Translations under genes and position numbers: made by a program
Notes under the pieces: generated by a model
Told to the model about the DNA's origin: nothing
Database searches by the model: none
What the model saw: the letters and a program-made list of their open reading frames with translations, nothing else
In this document: positions 8,533 to 15,475 of the stretch, piece after piece
Layout of the letters: the number at the start of each line of letters is the position of its first letter
Position numbering within the stretch: position 1 is the first letter of the stretch
DNA from: Lachnospiraceae bacterium
Lineage (GTDB): Bacteria; Bacillota; Clostridia; Lachnospirales; Lachnospiraceae
Assembly (NCBI GenBank): GCA_017462755.1
Contig: JAFTQM010000075.1
Coordinates: 1-56,143, forward strand
Direction of reading: 5' to 3'
Length of the DNA stretch: 56,143 bases

Positions 8533-9174
8533 CTATCCCACTCTCTCTTCGATCTCCATCAGCGCATCAAAGACCTCCGCAGCAGTGATTTCATTCAAGG
8601 CACATCCCTCAAAAAATCCTCTCTCCATCAGCTTTACCGCTGCATTTACACCCTTTTCGTTATAAACCGAAAAATCCTGCAGCATTCGCTCCCGCTTTTC
8701 TTCCTCTTGATTATACAGCAATTCACGAATCGTCTGGAAGGCACGTTGCATATCTCCCAACTCATTATCCAGCCAAGTAATCTTGATTCCTTTACTTTTA
8801 GCAAAGCTACTATGCTGAATTAAATTCATAGCCCCACCGTAATCATCTCTCGCCGCAATGACCACATTTCGGATATGCCCCATAACCAAGGTTCCCATAC
8901 ACATAATGCACGGCTCCAAGCCCGCATACAGCGTATACGTTTTCGGATTCGGATGCTTTCTCACATCAAGATTGCGGATAGCCTCTGCCTCCGCGTGCGC
9001 CGTTGCCGGATTCGGCACATTGCACTCTGATATCTGATTTCTTCCCTCCGAGATGATCTCACCATTTTCATTTACAATCACTGCTGCAATTGCCTTGCTT
9101 CCTTCACAGATGGATTCCCACTCAAGCTCAAAAATCCGTTTCCACGGAAGCGACAAATCCGAATATCGTAGCAT
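8533..9174 (-). CDS. Nucleoside deaminase (CDA/TadA-like)
   Basis: A zinc-dependent deaminase of 213 residues. The metal site is complete: H60-A-E62 (TAHAEAEAI) and P88-C89-I-M-C92 (EPCIMCMG). The first 150 residues match the cytidine/deoxycytidylate and tRNA-adenosine deaminase fold; the last 60 form an extra helical tail (EVFDALMEIEERVG). Substrate could be guanine, cytosine or a nucleoside. ATG at 9174 is preferred over GTG at 9195 because AGAGG is 8 nt upstream. It probably ends an operon with the nucleotidyltransferase and acetyltransferase genes. Confidence 0.82.
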   Translation of the reverse strand: MLRYSDLSLPWKRIFELEWESICEGSKAIAAVIVNENGEIISEGRNQISECNVPNPATAHAEAEAIRNLDVRKHPNPKTYTLYAGLEPCIMCMGTLVMGHIRNVVIAARDDYGGAMNLIQHSSFAKSKGIKITWLDNELGDMQRAFQTIRELLYNQEEEKRERMLQDFSVYNEKGVNAAVKLMERGFFEGCALNEITAAEVFDALMEIEERVG

Positions 9175-9200
9175 AAGCTTACCTCTTTTCCTCACGATTT

Positions 9201-9599
9201 TTATTTTATACTCTTTAAGTCCTTCTCACGGATAAAAGCTTCAATTCTTTTAATATCCGCATAATCTTTCTCTCTGCTCAAATCTTTCTTCATAGCAAGC
9301 AGACCTGCAAGCGAGATAACCGGAATATTTTCAACCAACTCCACCTTATCGAATAACCAGTCTTCAAAAATCTCTATATCGCTCTCAACCTCTATCCTTC
9401 TCGTACCATCACTCATTCGAGTTGTTTTATAGCCCTGTTTTTCGAGTTCATCTGCCAGTCTCTTGCTGCACCCCAAATCAATATCTCCGGTTTCTTCTTT
9501 GATACCGTACAAAACCATTGCTCCACCGGTAATCAACCAGTACTCGTTTTTATCAAAATCCATTTTTTTCAATCGACAAATAAGCTCTGTCTTGTTCAT
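9201..9599 (-). CDS. Small nucleotidyltransferase-fold protein
   Basis: A 132-residue protein resembling minimal nucleotidyltransferases. The motif WLITGGAMVLYGIKEETGDIDLG (starting near residue 17) fits the GG/S...DxD pattern, and a third acidic position may be in ESDIEIFEDW. The C-terminal ISLAGLLAMKKDLSREKDYADI is the usual 'K-x-x-x-x-R-x-K-D-x-x-D' tail. The start MNKTELI follows GGGAGG. Such proteins modify small molecules, tRNA or, as MNT-like antitoxins, a HEPN toxin; no HEPN partner is present, so a metabolic or tailoring role is as likely. Confidence 0.65.
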   Translation of the reverse strand: MNKTELICRLKKMDFDKNEYWLITGGAMVLYGIKEETGDIDLGCSKRLADELEKQGYKTTRMSDGTRRIEVESDIEIFEDWLFDKVELVENIPVISLAGLLAMKKDLSREKDYADIKRIEAFIREKDLKSIK

Positions 9600-9622
9600 T
9601 TCTATGCCTCCCTGAAAGCCAC

Positions 9623-10096
9623 TTAACTCTTTTTCATTCGAACAAACATCCCTGTTCCGCTTGGTGTTGTTAATTCGCACGGAGCTCCGTCTATCTCAAA
9701 ACCTGCCTTTTGATAGCATTTTATTGCCCGCTGATTCCATGTCCGTACCTCAAGACAAAGCGGCTTATTCGGAGACTGCGCTTTCGATGTTCGGTAGACT
9801 TCATCTAATATCCGGCGTCCGAAGCCCTTCCCGCAGCAATTCGGTCGAACCCCGATGCCAATCAGTACCTCCGTGGACTCTTCCCTCCTATTGACAAAGC
9901 CTACTAACGTATCTTCCACCAAAAAGACACGGTAGTTCTTTTCCTTTTGAGGATTCATAAATCCACTTCCCGCCTTACACATTTCTTCGTATGACGGCAA
10001 ATTATAGATTGCATACTCTCCTTCATATCTCCAAGAACAAATCTCCCTCTTATCTTCTTCCGTTATGTCACGACATAACATGATTTTTTCTTCCAT
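9623..10096 (-). CDS. GNAT-family N-acetyltransferase
   Basis: A 157-residue GNAT protein. Motif A is IGVRPNCCGKGFGRRILDEVY (Q/R-x-x-G-x-G form, here CCGKGFG), and the C-terminal part has ..RAIKCYQKAGFEIDG, the typical NxxAIxxYxkaGF signature. It begins ICSWRYEGEYAIYNLPSYEEM, a form seen in RimI-like or aminoglycoside-like acetyltransferases. It starts 5 nt after the peptidase-like gene and ends 23 nt before the nucleotidyltransferase gene, so the three are likely one transcript. Substrate unknown. Confidence 0.85.
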   Translation of the reverse strand: MEEKIMLCRDITEEDKREICSWRYEGEYAIYNLPSYEEMCKAGSGFMNPQKEKNYRVFLVEDTLVGFVNRREESTEVLIGIGVRPNCCGKGFGRRILDEVYRTSKAQSPNKPLCLEVRTWNQRAIKCYQKAGFEIDGAPCELTTPSGTGMFVRMKKS

Positions 10097-10101
10097 CGGT
10101 A

Positions 10102-10596
10102 TTACCTCATTCTCTCTATCGCATCAAAAATCTGTTTACGGAAGCTTGCAAAATCCGTAATGTTCTTTGCAAACGGAATATGCACAAAGATCATTTTTGT
10201 ATCAAGATTGTTTTGAAAAATATATTGCAAACCGTTCCAATACAAGCAGTTGCAAAACGATGTTCCGGCATTGTGTGAGATTTTTGAGTTCATCCCATTC
10301 TCATTAAACAACTGCTTTAATTTATCACAATCAAAATTGGTTTCAAGCTGCAGTTCACCGTCTTTTGCAGTTGTCTCGATATGGACTTTGTTTTTGATAT
10401 TCGGTCGTTGTCCAAAGCTGATGACAAAATCCGGCTTGTCCTTCGCTATCGCATTTACTAACTTGTCCGAATCCTTCACTTTATCATTAGGTAACAAAAT
10501 GGTTCTGTAATCCTTGATATCCTTTATCAATTTTTCCGCAGAAGTACCACAAAAGGCGGTTAATATAATCCGGGACTTAATTATGTTTTGAATCAT
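10102..10596 (-). CDS. Pyroglutamyl-peptidase I-like protein (peptidase C15)
   Basis: A 164-residue protein similar to pyrrolidone-carboxylate peptidases but shorter than the usual 200-215. The triad can be placed: Glu in VHIETTAKDGE, the nucleophilic Cys in HNAGTSFCNCLYW (family NAGTxxCN), and His in IFVHIPF (family hVP). ISFGQRPN matches the substrate-loop region. Members remove N-terminal pyroglutamate from peptides. The ATG at 10596 is used; a TTG at 10614 with a good GGAG is an alternative and would add six residues. Confidence 0.7.
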   Translation of the reverse strand: MIQNIIKSRIILTAFCGTSAEKLIKDIKDYRTILLPNDKVKDSDKLVNAIAKDKPDFVISFGQRPNIKNKVHIETTAKDGELQLETNFDCDKLKQLFNENGMNSKISHNAGTSFCNCLYWNGLQYIFQNNLDTKMIFVHIPFAKNITDFASFRKQIFDAIERMR

Positions 10597-10623
10597 ATGC
10601 TCTGCCCTTTCCAAGCCTTTCTC

Positions 10624-11199
10624 CTACCTTCTCCCGAAGTACCTAAACGTATGCTTTCGGTAGTTTTCATACTCCTCGCCAAACATGCGGCGCATATGTT
10701 CTTCCTCCTGCAAAATCTGAAGATGCAGCATCACTGCCGCCCAAACAGATACAATTACCAGCGGAATATTACAAAACATAAGACATATGGACGAATATAA
10801 CAAATCAAATCCGACAAACGCCGGATTCCGGCTCCACTGATAGATTCCATCGGTAATCAGTGTTGTTTTTTCTTCCGGAATCCCTACTCTCCAGCTGCTT
10901 TTCATGGTAATTGTAGCAAACGCAAAGAAAAGTATCGCAATAACACCAAGTACCATTCCGGCAATTCGAACACCTTGCGGAAGCTCCTGCTTCACAAATA
11001 AAATACTGCTCACTTCAACCACTATCGTCAATACCGTGGCAACGCTCATAATCCGTTCAATCAACAATACTTTCTTGGGCTTGTTCCCCATGCCCATCTG
11101 ATTCGTCTTAATGGATTGTTTTTTCTGCAATACAATTTTCGCAATATAAAATGTATAAAATAAGATCAAAATAGAAAATGCTGCAATTTGATAAACCAT
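10624..11199 (-). CDS. Isoprenylcysteine carboxyl methyltransferase-like membrane protein
   Basis: A 191-residue membrane protein with about four hydrophobic helices. The C-terminal half has the ICMT/PEMT hallmark: GIYQWSRNPAFVGFDLLY, then LQILQEEEHMRRMFGEEYENYRKHTFRYF. The RNP and EE-x-x-x-x-x-F-G-x-x-Y residues bind S-adenosylmethionine in the family. Bacterial members methylate lipids or unknown small molecules. GGGGAGG precedes the ATG. It is followed closely by the peptidase-like gene (27 nt), so it may head that operon. Confidence 0.8.
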   Translation of the reverse strand: MVYQIAAFSILILFYTFYIAKIVLQKKQSIKTNQMGMGNKPKKVLLIERIMSVATVLTIVVEVSSILFVKQELPQGVRIAGMVLGVIAILFFAFATITMKSSWRVGIPEEKTTLITDGIYQWSRNPAFVGFDLLYSSICLMFCNIPLVIVSVWAAVMLHLQILQEEEHMRRMFGEEYENYRKHTFRYFGRR

Positions 11200-11318
11200 A
11201 TGTTCTTCCTCCCCTAAGCTTTGCTTTCATCAGCCATGCTCCCACTGGAATCTAGCCATCCCGTCTGCTCTGATATTTTCATTATATCCCGACCCGCTCA
11301 CCCTTTCAACAGAAACTA

Positions 11319-11347
11319 TTGCAATTCTCTCAGAAACTGTCTACAAT
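11319..11347 (+). promoter_or_regulatory. Sigma-A promoter for the LUD-domain gene
   Basis: TTGCAA (11319-11324) and TACAAT (11342-11347) are separated by exactly 17 nt. The predicted start is near 11354, giving a leader of about 54 nt ahead of the AGGAGG of the LUD gene. Confidence 0.65.
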
Positions 11348-11407
11348 GAAAGATAAGAAAATACCTGCTGATGCATTCCAGCTAGGTCAAAAACAAGGAG
11401 GATGCTT

Positions 11408-12043
11408 ATGTCACCGAAAAAGCAAAATTATGAGAATCTTGCGGACAGCATGATTGAGAAGTTTAATTTGAGAGGAATTGAGGGATATTACTGCGACAAT
11501 AAGGAAGAGGCTCTTGCTATGGCAAAGCGTTTTCTGACTCCGGGCTGCAGTGTCAGCTTCGGCGGCTCTATGACCTTAAATGAGATTGGTCTGATTGAGG
11601 AATTAAAAAAATCCGATTATGTACTTTATGACCGCGCAGATGCAGTTACTCCAGAAGAAAAAACGGCAATGTATGCTAAGATTGTAACTGCCGATTATTA
11701 CTTTATGAGTTCCAATGCGATTACATTAAACGGCGAGTTGGTAAATATTGACGGTTTTGGAAATCGTGTTGCCTGTCTGATTACCGGTCCAAAGAATGTC
11801 GTTATCATCGCCGGTATGAACAAAATCGTCCCGGATGTTGACAGTGCGATTGCACGTATCCGCAATATCGCAGCTCCGCCAAACGCCGTTCGTCTGCATA
11901 CCAAAACTCCTTGTGCCGAACTGGGACGCTGCGCAGATTGTCTGACCGACGACTGCATCTGTTGCCAGACCGTCATTACCAGAAAGTCACGCATTCCAAA
12001 CCGTATTAAGGTAATTTTGGTTGGGGAAGAGTTGGGATTCTAG
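11408..12043 (+). CDS. LUD-domain (LutC-like / DUF162) protein
   Basis: A 211-residue LUD-domain protein. The N-terminal part has the typical SVSFGGSMTLNEIGLIEEL segment and ADYYFMSSNAITLNGELVNIDGFGNRVA, which match the family core. Near the C terminus a Cys cluster (CAELGRCADCLTDDCICC) may bind a metal or Fe-S centre. Relatives act with lactate oxidation (LutABC), but stand-alone copies are common in Clostridia and have no proven role. AGGAGG overlaps an upstream ATG at 11402, so the ATG at 11408 is the start. It is alone on the plus strand. Confidence 0.82.
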   Translation: MSPKKQNYENLADSMIEKFNLRGIEGYYCDNKEEALAMAKRFLTPGCSVSFGGSMTLNEIGLIEELKKSDYVLYDRADAVTPEEKTAMYAKIVTADYYFMSSNAITLNGELVNIDGFGNRVACLITGPKNVVIIAGMNKIVPDVDSAIARIRNIAAPPNAVRLHTKTPCAELGRCADCLTDDCICCQTVITRKSRIPNRIKVILVGEELGF

Positions 12044-12306
12044 GAAGTATATAGCTACACAAAAATACACTGACTAGATAACAAGTTTCTTATTAGGCGA
12101 TTACAAAGCAGAATAATAGTTCCAAAAAGCGAGAGGATAAATTATTTTTTGTAAACATCTTAGATTCATAAAAAATATTAGATTTGTATATGAAAAGAGA
12201 GTTGAACTCTCATAGGGTTATCTGGGCACAACAATCCTAGGCTGCCAACTGACAGCTTGAGATTTTCTATATGCGAATTGCAAAAAACATGAAAGTGAGG
12301 TAACAT

Positions 12307-12912
12307 ATGTTAACACCAAGTGTCACAAAAACGATTTATGATATATTTTCAAATACACCGGATCAAAATGATAGACTTAACCTCCTCAGTTTTGAACTAA
12401 AAGAAAAACTAAACTTTGACGTAAACAGTCACACTGAAATAATAGACCCAATTCTTAACGAAATAGTAAAACTGGAATTCAACTGCAATTTTATAGCGGA
12501 GTTTGAAACAAGCGGAAACAATAGCACGGGAATAAAAGGTTCAGAAGTGTTCGCATGTCTGGAACCGATCCAGCACAATCAAAAACTGATTGTGTTAATA
12601 ATGTCCTTGTCGCAAATAATAGGGAGGAAGACAGCATTTCATATTAGAGCCATTCGCCATGAATTGAGTGCAAACGCACGCAGGAATGGAACAATCGAAA
12701 AGTATATCGAAAAGCATATTGATGAGTTTTCGTTATACAAGGGAAACTTATTATCCGATGTAAAAAATGTGTTTACCAAAAAAAACACCGAGGGCGCGTT
12801 TAATGAACATAATTACGGATATTTACTGATAGAATCTTACGACGGGCAAGATAGTGGTCACAATTGCAATATTTACACGGGAGGACGAGTAAATAAGGTC
12901 ATTATGTGGTAA
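12307..12912 (+). CDS. Orphan protein of unknown function
   Basis: A 201-residue soluble protein I do not recognise. It has no signal peptide, membrane segment or clear catalytic motif. The middle (KLIVLIMSLSQIIGRKTAFHIRAIRHELSANARRNG) looks helical and basic; the end is Asn/Gly-rich. Codon use favours A and T more than the neighbours, and it lies among a structured repeat, a decayed toxin locus and a recombinase, so transfer is likely. GTGAGG precedes the ATG. The leader has a perfect palindrome GAGAGTTGAACTCTC (near 12199) and a short GCTG...CAGC stem. Confidence 0.6.
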   Translation: MLTPSVTKTIYDIFSNTPDQNDRLNLLSFELKEKLNFDVNSHTEIIDPILNEIVKLEFNCNFIAEFETSGNNSTGIKGSEVFACLEPIQHNQKLIVLIMSLSQIIGRKTAFHIRAIRHELSANARRNGTIEKYIEKHIDEFSLYKGNLLSDVKNVFTKKNTEGAFNEHNYGYLLIESYDGQDSGHNCNIYTGGRVNKVIMW

Positions 12913-12945
12913 AAGTAACAATGGACTGCCCTATATAAGTAAAGC

Positions 12946-13099
12946 AAAGCCGTTGCAAAACAAATCAAAACTATCCTATCGCGGATGCGTTTTCACTACC
13001 TCGGACTCGTAACGGGTACATAAGGCGCTAAAATACAGCGCCTAAGTCCCTGGCTGTCTTCAAGTACCTGCTGATATTTTGTTCATTTGCAACGGCTTT
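12946..13099. repeat. Dispersed structured element, copy A
   Basis: A 154-bp non-coding element bounded by a perfect 14-bp inverted repeat, AAAGCCGTTGCAAA (12946-12959) and TTTGCAACGGCTTT (13086-13099). Its centre is a 7-bp hairpin, AGGCGCT (13023-13029) and AGCGCCT (13037-13043). The core is clearly related to a second copy at 55280-55494, including the stretch around GGTACATAAG...CTAAGT and the terminal TTCATTTGC. It sits between two convergent genes. It may be a non-autonomous mobile element or a structured RNA; see findings. Confidence 0.75.
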
Positions 13100-13158
13100 T
13101 CTGGACATTTTTACAAAATTTACAACTATTCTACTAATCGTTTCTTACATTTCACTTC

Positions 13159-13626
13159 TTATTTTACTCCTGCACCTCTCAGCGCACATACAATCATTGC
13201 AAAACCTGAAATGACGGATATATAGGCTCCGGCAGCAAACTCTAGCGAACTCCAATAATCATCAAAATAGCTACCAATAAAATAAAAATAAGCTATATAT
13301 GTTATGATTGACAAAACTAATGCCGGAATATGCTCTCCCGCATAAAAGCATCCCGCTGTAATAATCAACAATACCACAAAATATTCAATATTTGTTATAG
13401 CCAATGCTGTAGAACCTAAATAACTATCCAAAAACGGAAAAAACAATGTTGATATCAATGTAATAGCGGCTGTAACCATACCACTTACATTCCGTTCCAC
13501 CATTTGACAAGTTGGTGTCGGAATCGATGTTCTTCCAGCCCCCAAAAGACTGCCTACTGTTTTTCCGCATTGCGGACAAAACTTTGCATCTTCCGCAACC
13601 TCTTTTCCACATTCGCCACAAAACAT
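13159..13626 (-). CDS. Zinc-ribbon membrane protein
   Basis: A 155-residue protein with an N-terminal zinc ribbon, MFCGECGKEVAEDAKFCPQCGKT (CxxC-x12-CxxC), a Ser/Thr/Pro linker, and about four hydrophobic segments (for example AITLISTLFFPFL, VVLLIITAGCFYA, LVLSIITYIAYFYFIG). This layout is common in Clostridia and has no set function. The ribbon lies on the cytoplasmic side if the usual topology holds. AAAAGGAG precedes the ATG. It follows the Ig-like protein gene by 29 nt and is probably cotranscribed. Confidence 0.8.
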   Translation of the reverse strand: MFCGECGKEVAEDAKFCPQCGKTVGSLLGAGRTSIPTPTCQMVERNVSGMVTAAITLISTLFFPFLDSYLGSTALAITNIEYFVVLLIITAGCFYAGEHIPALVLSIITYIAYFYFIGSYFDDYWSSLEFAAGAYISVISGFAMIVCALRGAGVK

Positions 13627-13655
13627 AGCATTGATCTCCTTTTCCTAGTCATTCT

Positions 13656-14315
13656 TTAGTTCTTTACTCTTATCTTAATTTCTGCGTACTCTCCAGTCGG
13701 TAAGGTTGCTTTTATATACGCCGTTCCCGCTTTTTTCGTAGTAACCAAGCCTTTGCTCGAAACCGTTGCAACTGTTTTTTTAGAGCTTGTCCACTTCGCT
13801 TTATCGGTTGAGTTTTCAATCACTGCGCCAAGCTGTATTTTCGTACCTTTTACTACAGTAATCGAATAAGAAACCGTTGGAGTCTCGTCCGGGGTAAATG
13901 TGTAATAAAGATCTGTATAACTTTCTACCTTTCCTTGCACATAAACCGAAATATAGTATGTTCCTTTTTTCAAGCCTACAATTTCACTTCTTTGATTATC
14001 TCTCAATTCTCCTTCCTGTATTAGCACTCCGTTCGCATCCATTATTCTCCAATCCAACCTACAACTCTCATATGATAAATATATACTATTTACAGCAGTA
14101 CAATATAATGTTACTGTCCCTGCTTTCGAAAGTGTTATTGCATAATAATTGGTTACAGGGTTGTGTTTTCCTCCAAAATCCTCCGAAAAAAACTCCAACG
14201 GCTCCATCTTGATTGCGGTATCAAACATTCCTGCCGCCTTCGCTCGTACCGGCAACATTGATACTACCATCAATGCTGTTAACACCACTGCCATCCATCT
14301 CTTTACTCGTTTCAT
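13656..14315 (-). CDS. Secreted protein with PPC-like and bacterial Ig-like (Big_2) domains
   Basis: A 219-residue exported protein. It has an N-terminal Sec signal (MKRVKRWMAVVLTALMVVSMLPVRAKA), a PPC-like beta domain (about 40-140, with NYYAITLSKAGTVTLYC and GTYYISVYVQG), and a C-terminal Big_2 module (SKKTVATVSSKGLVTTKKAGTAYIKA). There is no sortase motif or lipobox, so it is probably secreted or loosely bound to the wall. GGAGG precedes the ATG. Its promoter region is the short spacer shared with the recombinase gene and contains the first palindrome. Confidence 0.82.
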   Translation of the reverse strand: MKRVKRWMAVVLTALMVVSMLPVRAKAAGMFDTAIKMEPLEFFSEDFGGKHNPVTNYYAITLSKAGTVTLYCTAVNSIYLSYESCRLDWRIMDANGVLIQEGELRDNQRSEIVGLKKGTYYISVYVQGKVESYTDLYYTFTPDETPTVSYSITVVKGTKIQLGAVIENSTDKAKWTSSKKTVATVSSKGLVTTKKAGTAYIKATLPTGEYAEIKIRVKN

Positions 14316-14350
14316 ACTTTTGTACCTCCATGTGTTTTTGTTTTTTGATG

Positions 14351-14372
14351 CAACATTTTAGATAAAGTGTTG
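14351..14372. repeat. Left palindromic site flanking the recombinase
   Basis: A 22-bp near-palindrome with arms CAACATTTTA and TAAAGTGTTG, followed by GCATTTT. Its reverse complement differs from the right-hand site (15074-15095) at one position. A second, shorter inverted pair lies inside: ATACTTATTA (14385-14394) and TAATAAGTAT (15039-15048). A possible promoter for the recombinase (TTGCAT-17-TATCTT) starts within the site's last three bases, so it could act as an operator, an att half-site or a terminator for transcripts from the left. Confidence 0.6.
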
Positions 14373-14437
14373 CATTTTCCTATCATACTTATTATCTTTT
14401 TACTGCTATCTAGTAAAATTATTTCAAGGAGGTTTTT

Positions 14438-15016
14438 ATGAGCACGACACAGCCAATCAGAGATTTGAAGGAGCTTGAGATTTTAAAAAACTATTATCGT
14501 ACCATTCGACCAAATCTACGAAACTATGTACTAATTCACACAGGATTAAATACCGCACTTCGCATCAGTGATTTACTTACTTTACAATGGAAAGATGTTT
14601 ATGACTTTTCCCGAAATTGTTTTCGAAACCATATCTCATTAATTGAACAAAAGACGGGAAAGGCATCTTCTATTGCCATTAATCATTCCCTTCATCAGAC
14701 ATTGTCTGAATACCTACTTTCCCTTCCTTCCGTACTTCCTGATGAGTTTCTTTTCCCCGGTCGGAATGCCAATATGCCACTTTCACGTTCACAAGCATTT
14801 CGCTTAATTAAGCATGCATGTACTCAAACTAAACTACCAGAGCACATCAGCTGTCACTCTCTACGCAAAACATTTGGTTATCACGCATGGGCTGCAGGTG
14901 CAAATCCAACAATACTCATGATGATCTATAATCATTCTTCTTTCAGTATCACAAAACGATACCTTGGCTTAGAACAAGACGATAAAGACCAAATTTTTTT
15001 GTCCATCAATCTATAA
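14438..15016 (+). CDS. Small tyrosine recombinase (FimB-sized)
   Basis: A 192-residue tyrosine recombinase consisting of little more than the catalytic domain. All catalytic residues are present: R42 (NTALRISDLL), K72 (EQKTGKAS), H140 and R143 (CHSLRKTFG), H166 (YNHSSFS) and nucleophile Y175 (TKRYLGL). The N-terminal arm-binding and SAM-like domains are missing, as in FimB/FimE-type inversion enzymes. AAGGAGG precedes the ATG. The gene is alone and is boxed by near-identical palindromes, so it may act on them. Its AT-rich base composition and codons differ from the neighbours, suggesting transfer. Confidence 0.85.
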   Translation: MSTTQPIRDLKELEILKNYYRTIRPNLRNYVLIHTGLNTALRISDLLTLQWKDVYDFSRNCFRNHISLIEQKTGKASSIAINHSLHQTLSEYLLSLPSVLPDEFLFPGRNANMPLSRSQAFRLIKHACTQTKLPEHISCHSLRKTFGYHAWAAGANPTILMMIYNHSSFSITKRYLGLEQDDKDQIFLSINL

Positions 15017-15073
15017 ATTTTTTTCTTTTTATCTAAAGTAATAAGTATATTATGTCGATATAAAAGAAGAATA

Positions 15074-15095
15074 CAACACTTTATCTAAAGTGTTG
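15074..15095. repeat. Right palindromic site flanking the recombinase; also a likely terminator
   Basis: A 22-bp near-perfect palindrome with arms CAACACTTTA and TAAAGTGTTG, followed by GCATTTTTTATTTT, 57 nt after the recombinase stop. As RNA it forms a 9-bp hairpin with an ATCT loop and T-tail, so it can serve as a plus-strand terminator. It is also the mate of the site at 14351-14372. Confidence 0.6.
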
Positions 15096-15219
15096 CATTT
15101 TTTATTTTCTCCAACTGCTTTTCCTTTTATTCTTCTCAGTATTAAACATTTAACTATGAATCAAACCCAAAAGCTACTTGACACAACAATACAAAAAACT
15201 TATAACTAAATTAAGAAAA

Positions 15220-15246
15220 GGGCATTGCCGATAGACGGTCTGCCCC
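15220..15246 (-). terminator. Hairpin at the 3' end of the decayed toxin locus
   Basis: GGGCA...CCGATAGACGG...TGCCCC folds into a two-part hairpin followed on the minus strand by CTTTTCTTAATTT. The form 'GGGGCAGACCGTCTATCGG' followed by 'CAATGCCC' is familiar from the 3' ends of Firmicutes type I (holin-like) toxin transcripts. A second stem, GCAACC (15272-15277) with GGTTGC (15292-15297), lies just upstream and matches the usual arrangement. Confidence 0.5.
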
Positions 15247-15308
15247 ATATAGTAGTTAGTTAAATGAATAAGCAACCACAACTTGGGCGGCGGTTGCTTT
15301 TTTCATGC

Positions 15309-15403
15309 TCATTTTTTCTTGCCTGACTCGTGCCATGCCACGGTAAGTACCAAGCTCACAATAGACAATTATCATATCATAATCCAAAAAAGTCGTAAGT
15401 CAC
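15309..15403 (-). pseudogene. Frameshifted type I (holin-like) toxin remnant
   Basis: On the minus strand GAGGA is followed by GTG and reads VTYDFFGL, the usual start of small hydrophobic holin-like toxins. A second frame then gives LSIVSLVLTVAWHESGKKK and a stop, the usual transmembrane-plus-KKK end. The distance is 95 nt, not a multiple of three, and stop codons lie between the parts, so the gene is broken. The two hairpins downstream are the 3' end of the locus. The 458-nt interval between recombinase and glyA holds only this remnant, the palindrome and terminators. Confidence 0.45.
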
Positions 15404-15412
15404 TCCTCAAAA

Positions 15413-15454
15413 AACCTCCCCTTTCATCAGGCTTACCTAACGAAAGGGGAGGTT
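15413..15454. terminator. Terminator of glyA
   Basis: AACCTCCCCTTTC (15413-15425) and GAAAGGGGAGGTT (15442-15454) form a 13-bp stem, followed on the minus strand by a T-run. It begins about 22 nt past the glyA stop. Confidence 0.85.
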
Positions 15455-15475
15455 CTATTTGTCTTTTTTTATTTC

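Noticed and set aside
9201-9599. Nucleotidyltransferase-like gene as an MNT antitoxin of a HEPN/MNT pair.
   Set aside because: No HEPN-domain gene is adjacent; neighbours are an acetyltransferase and a deaminase.
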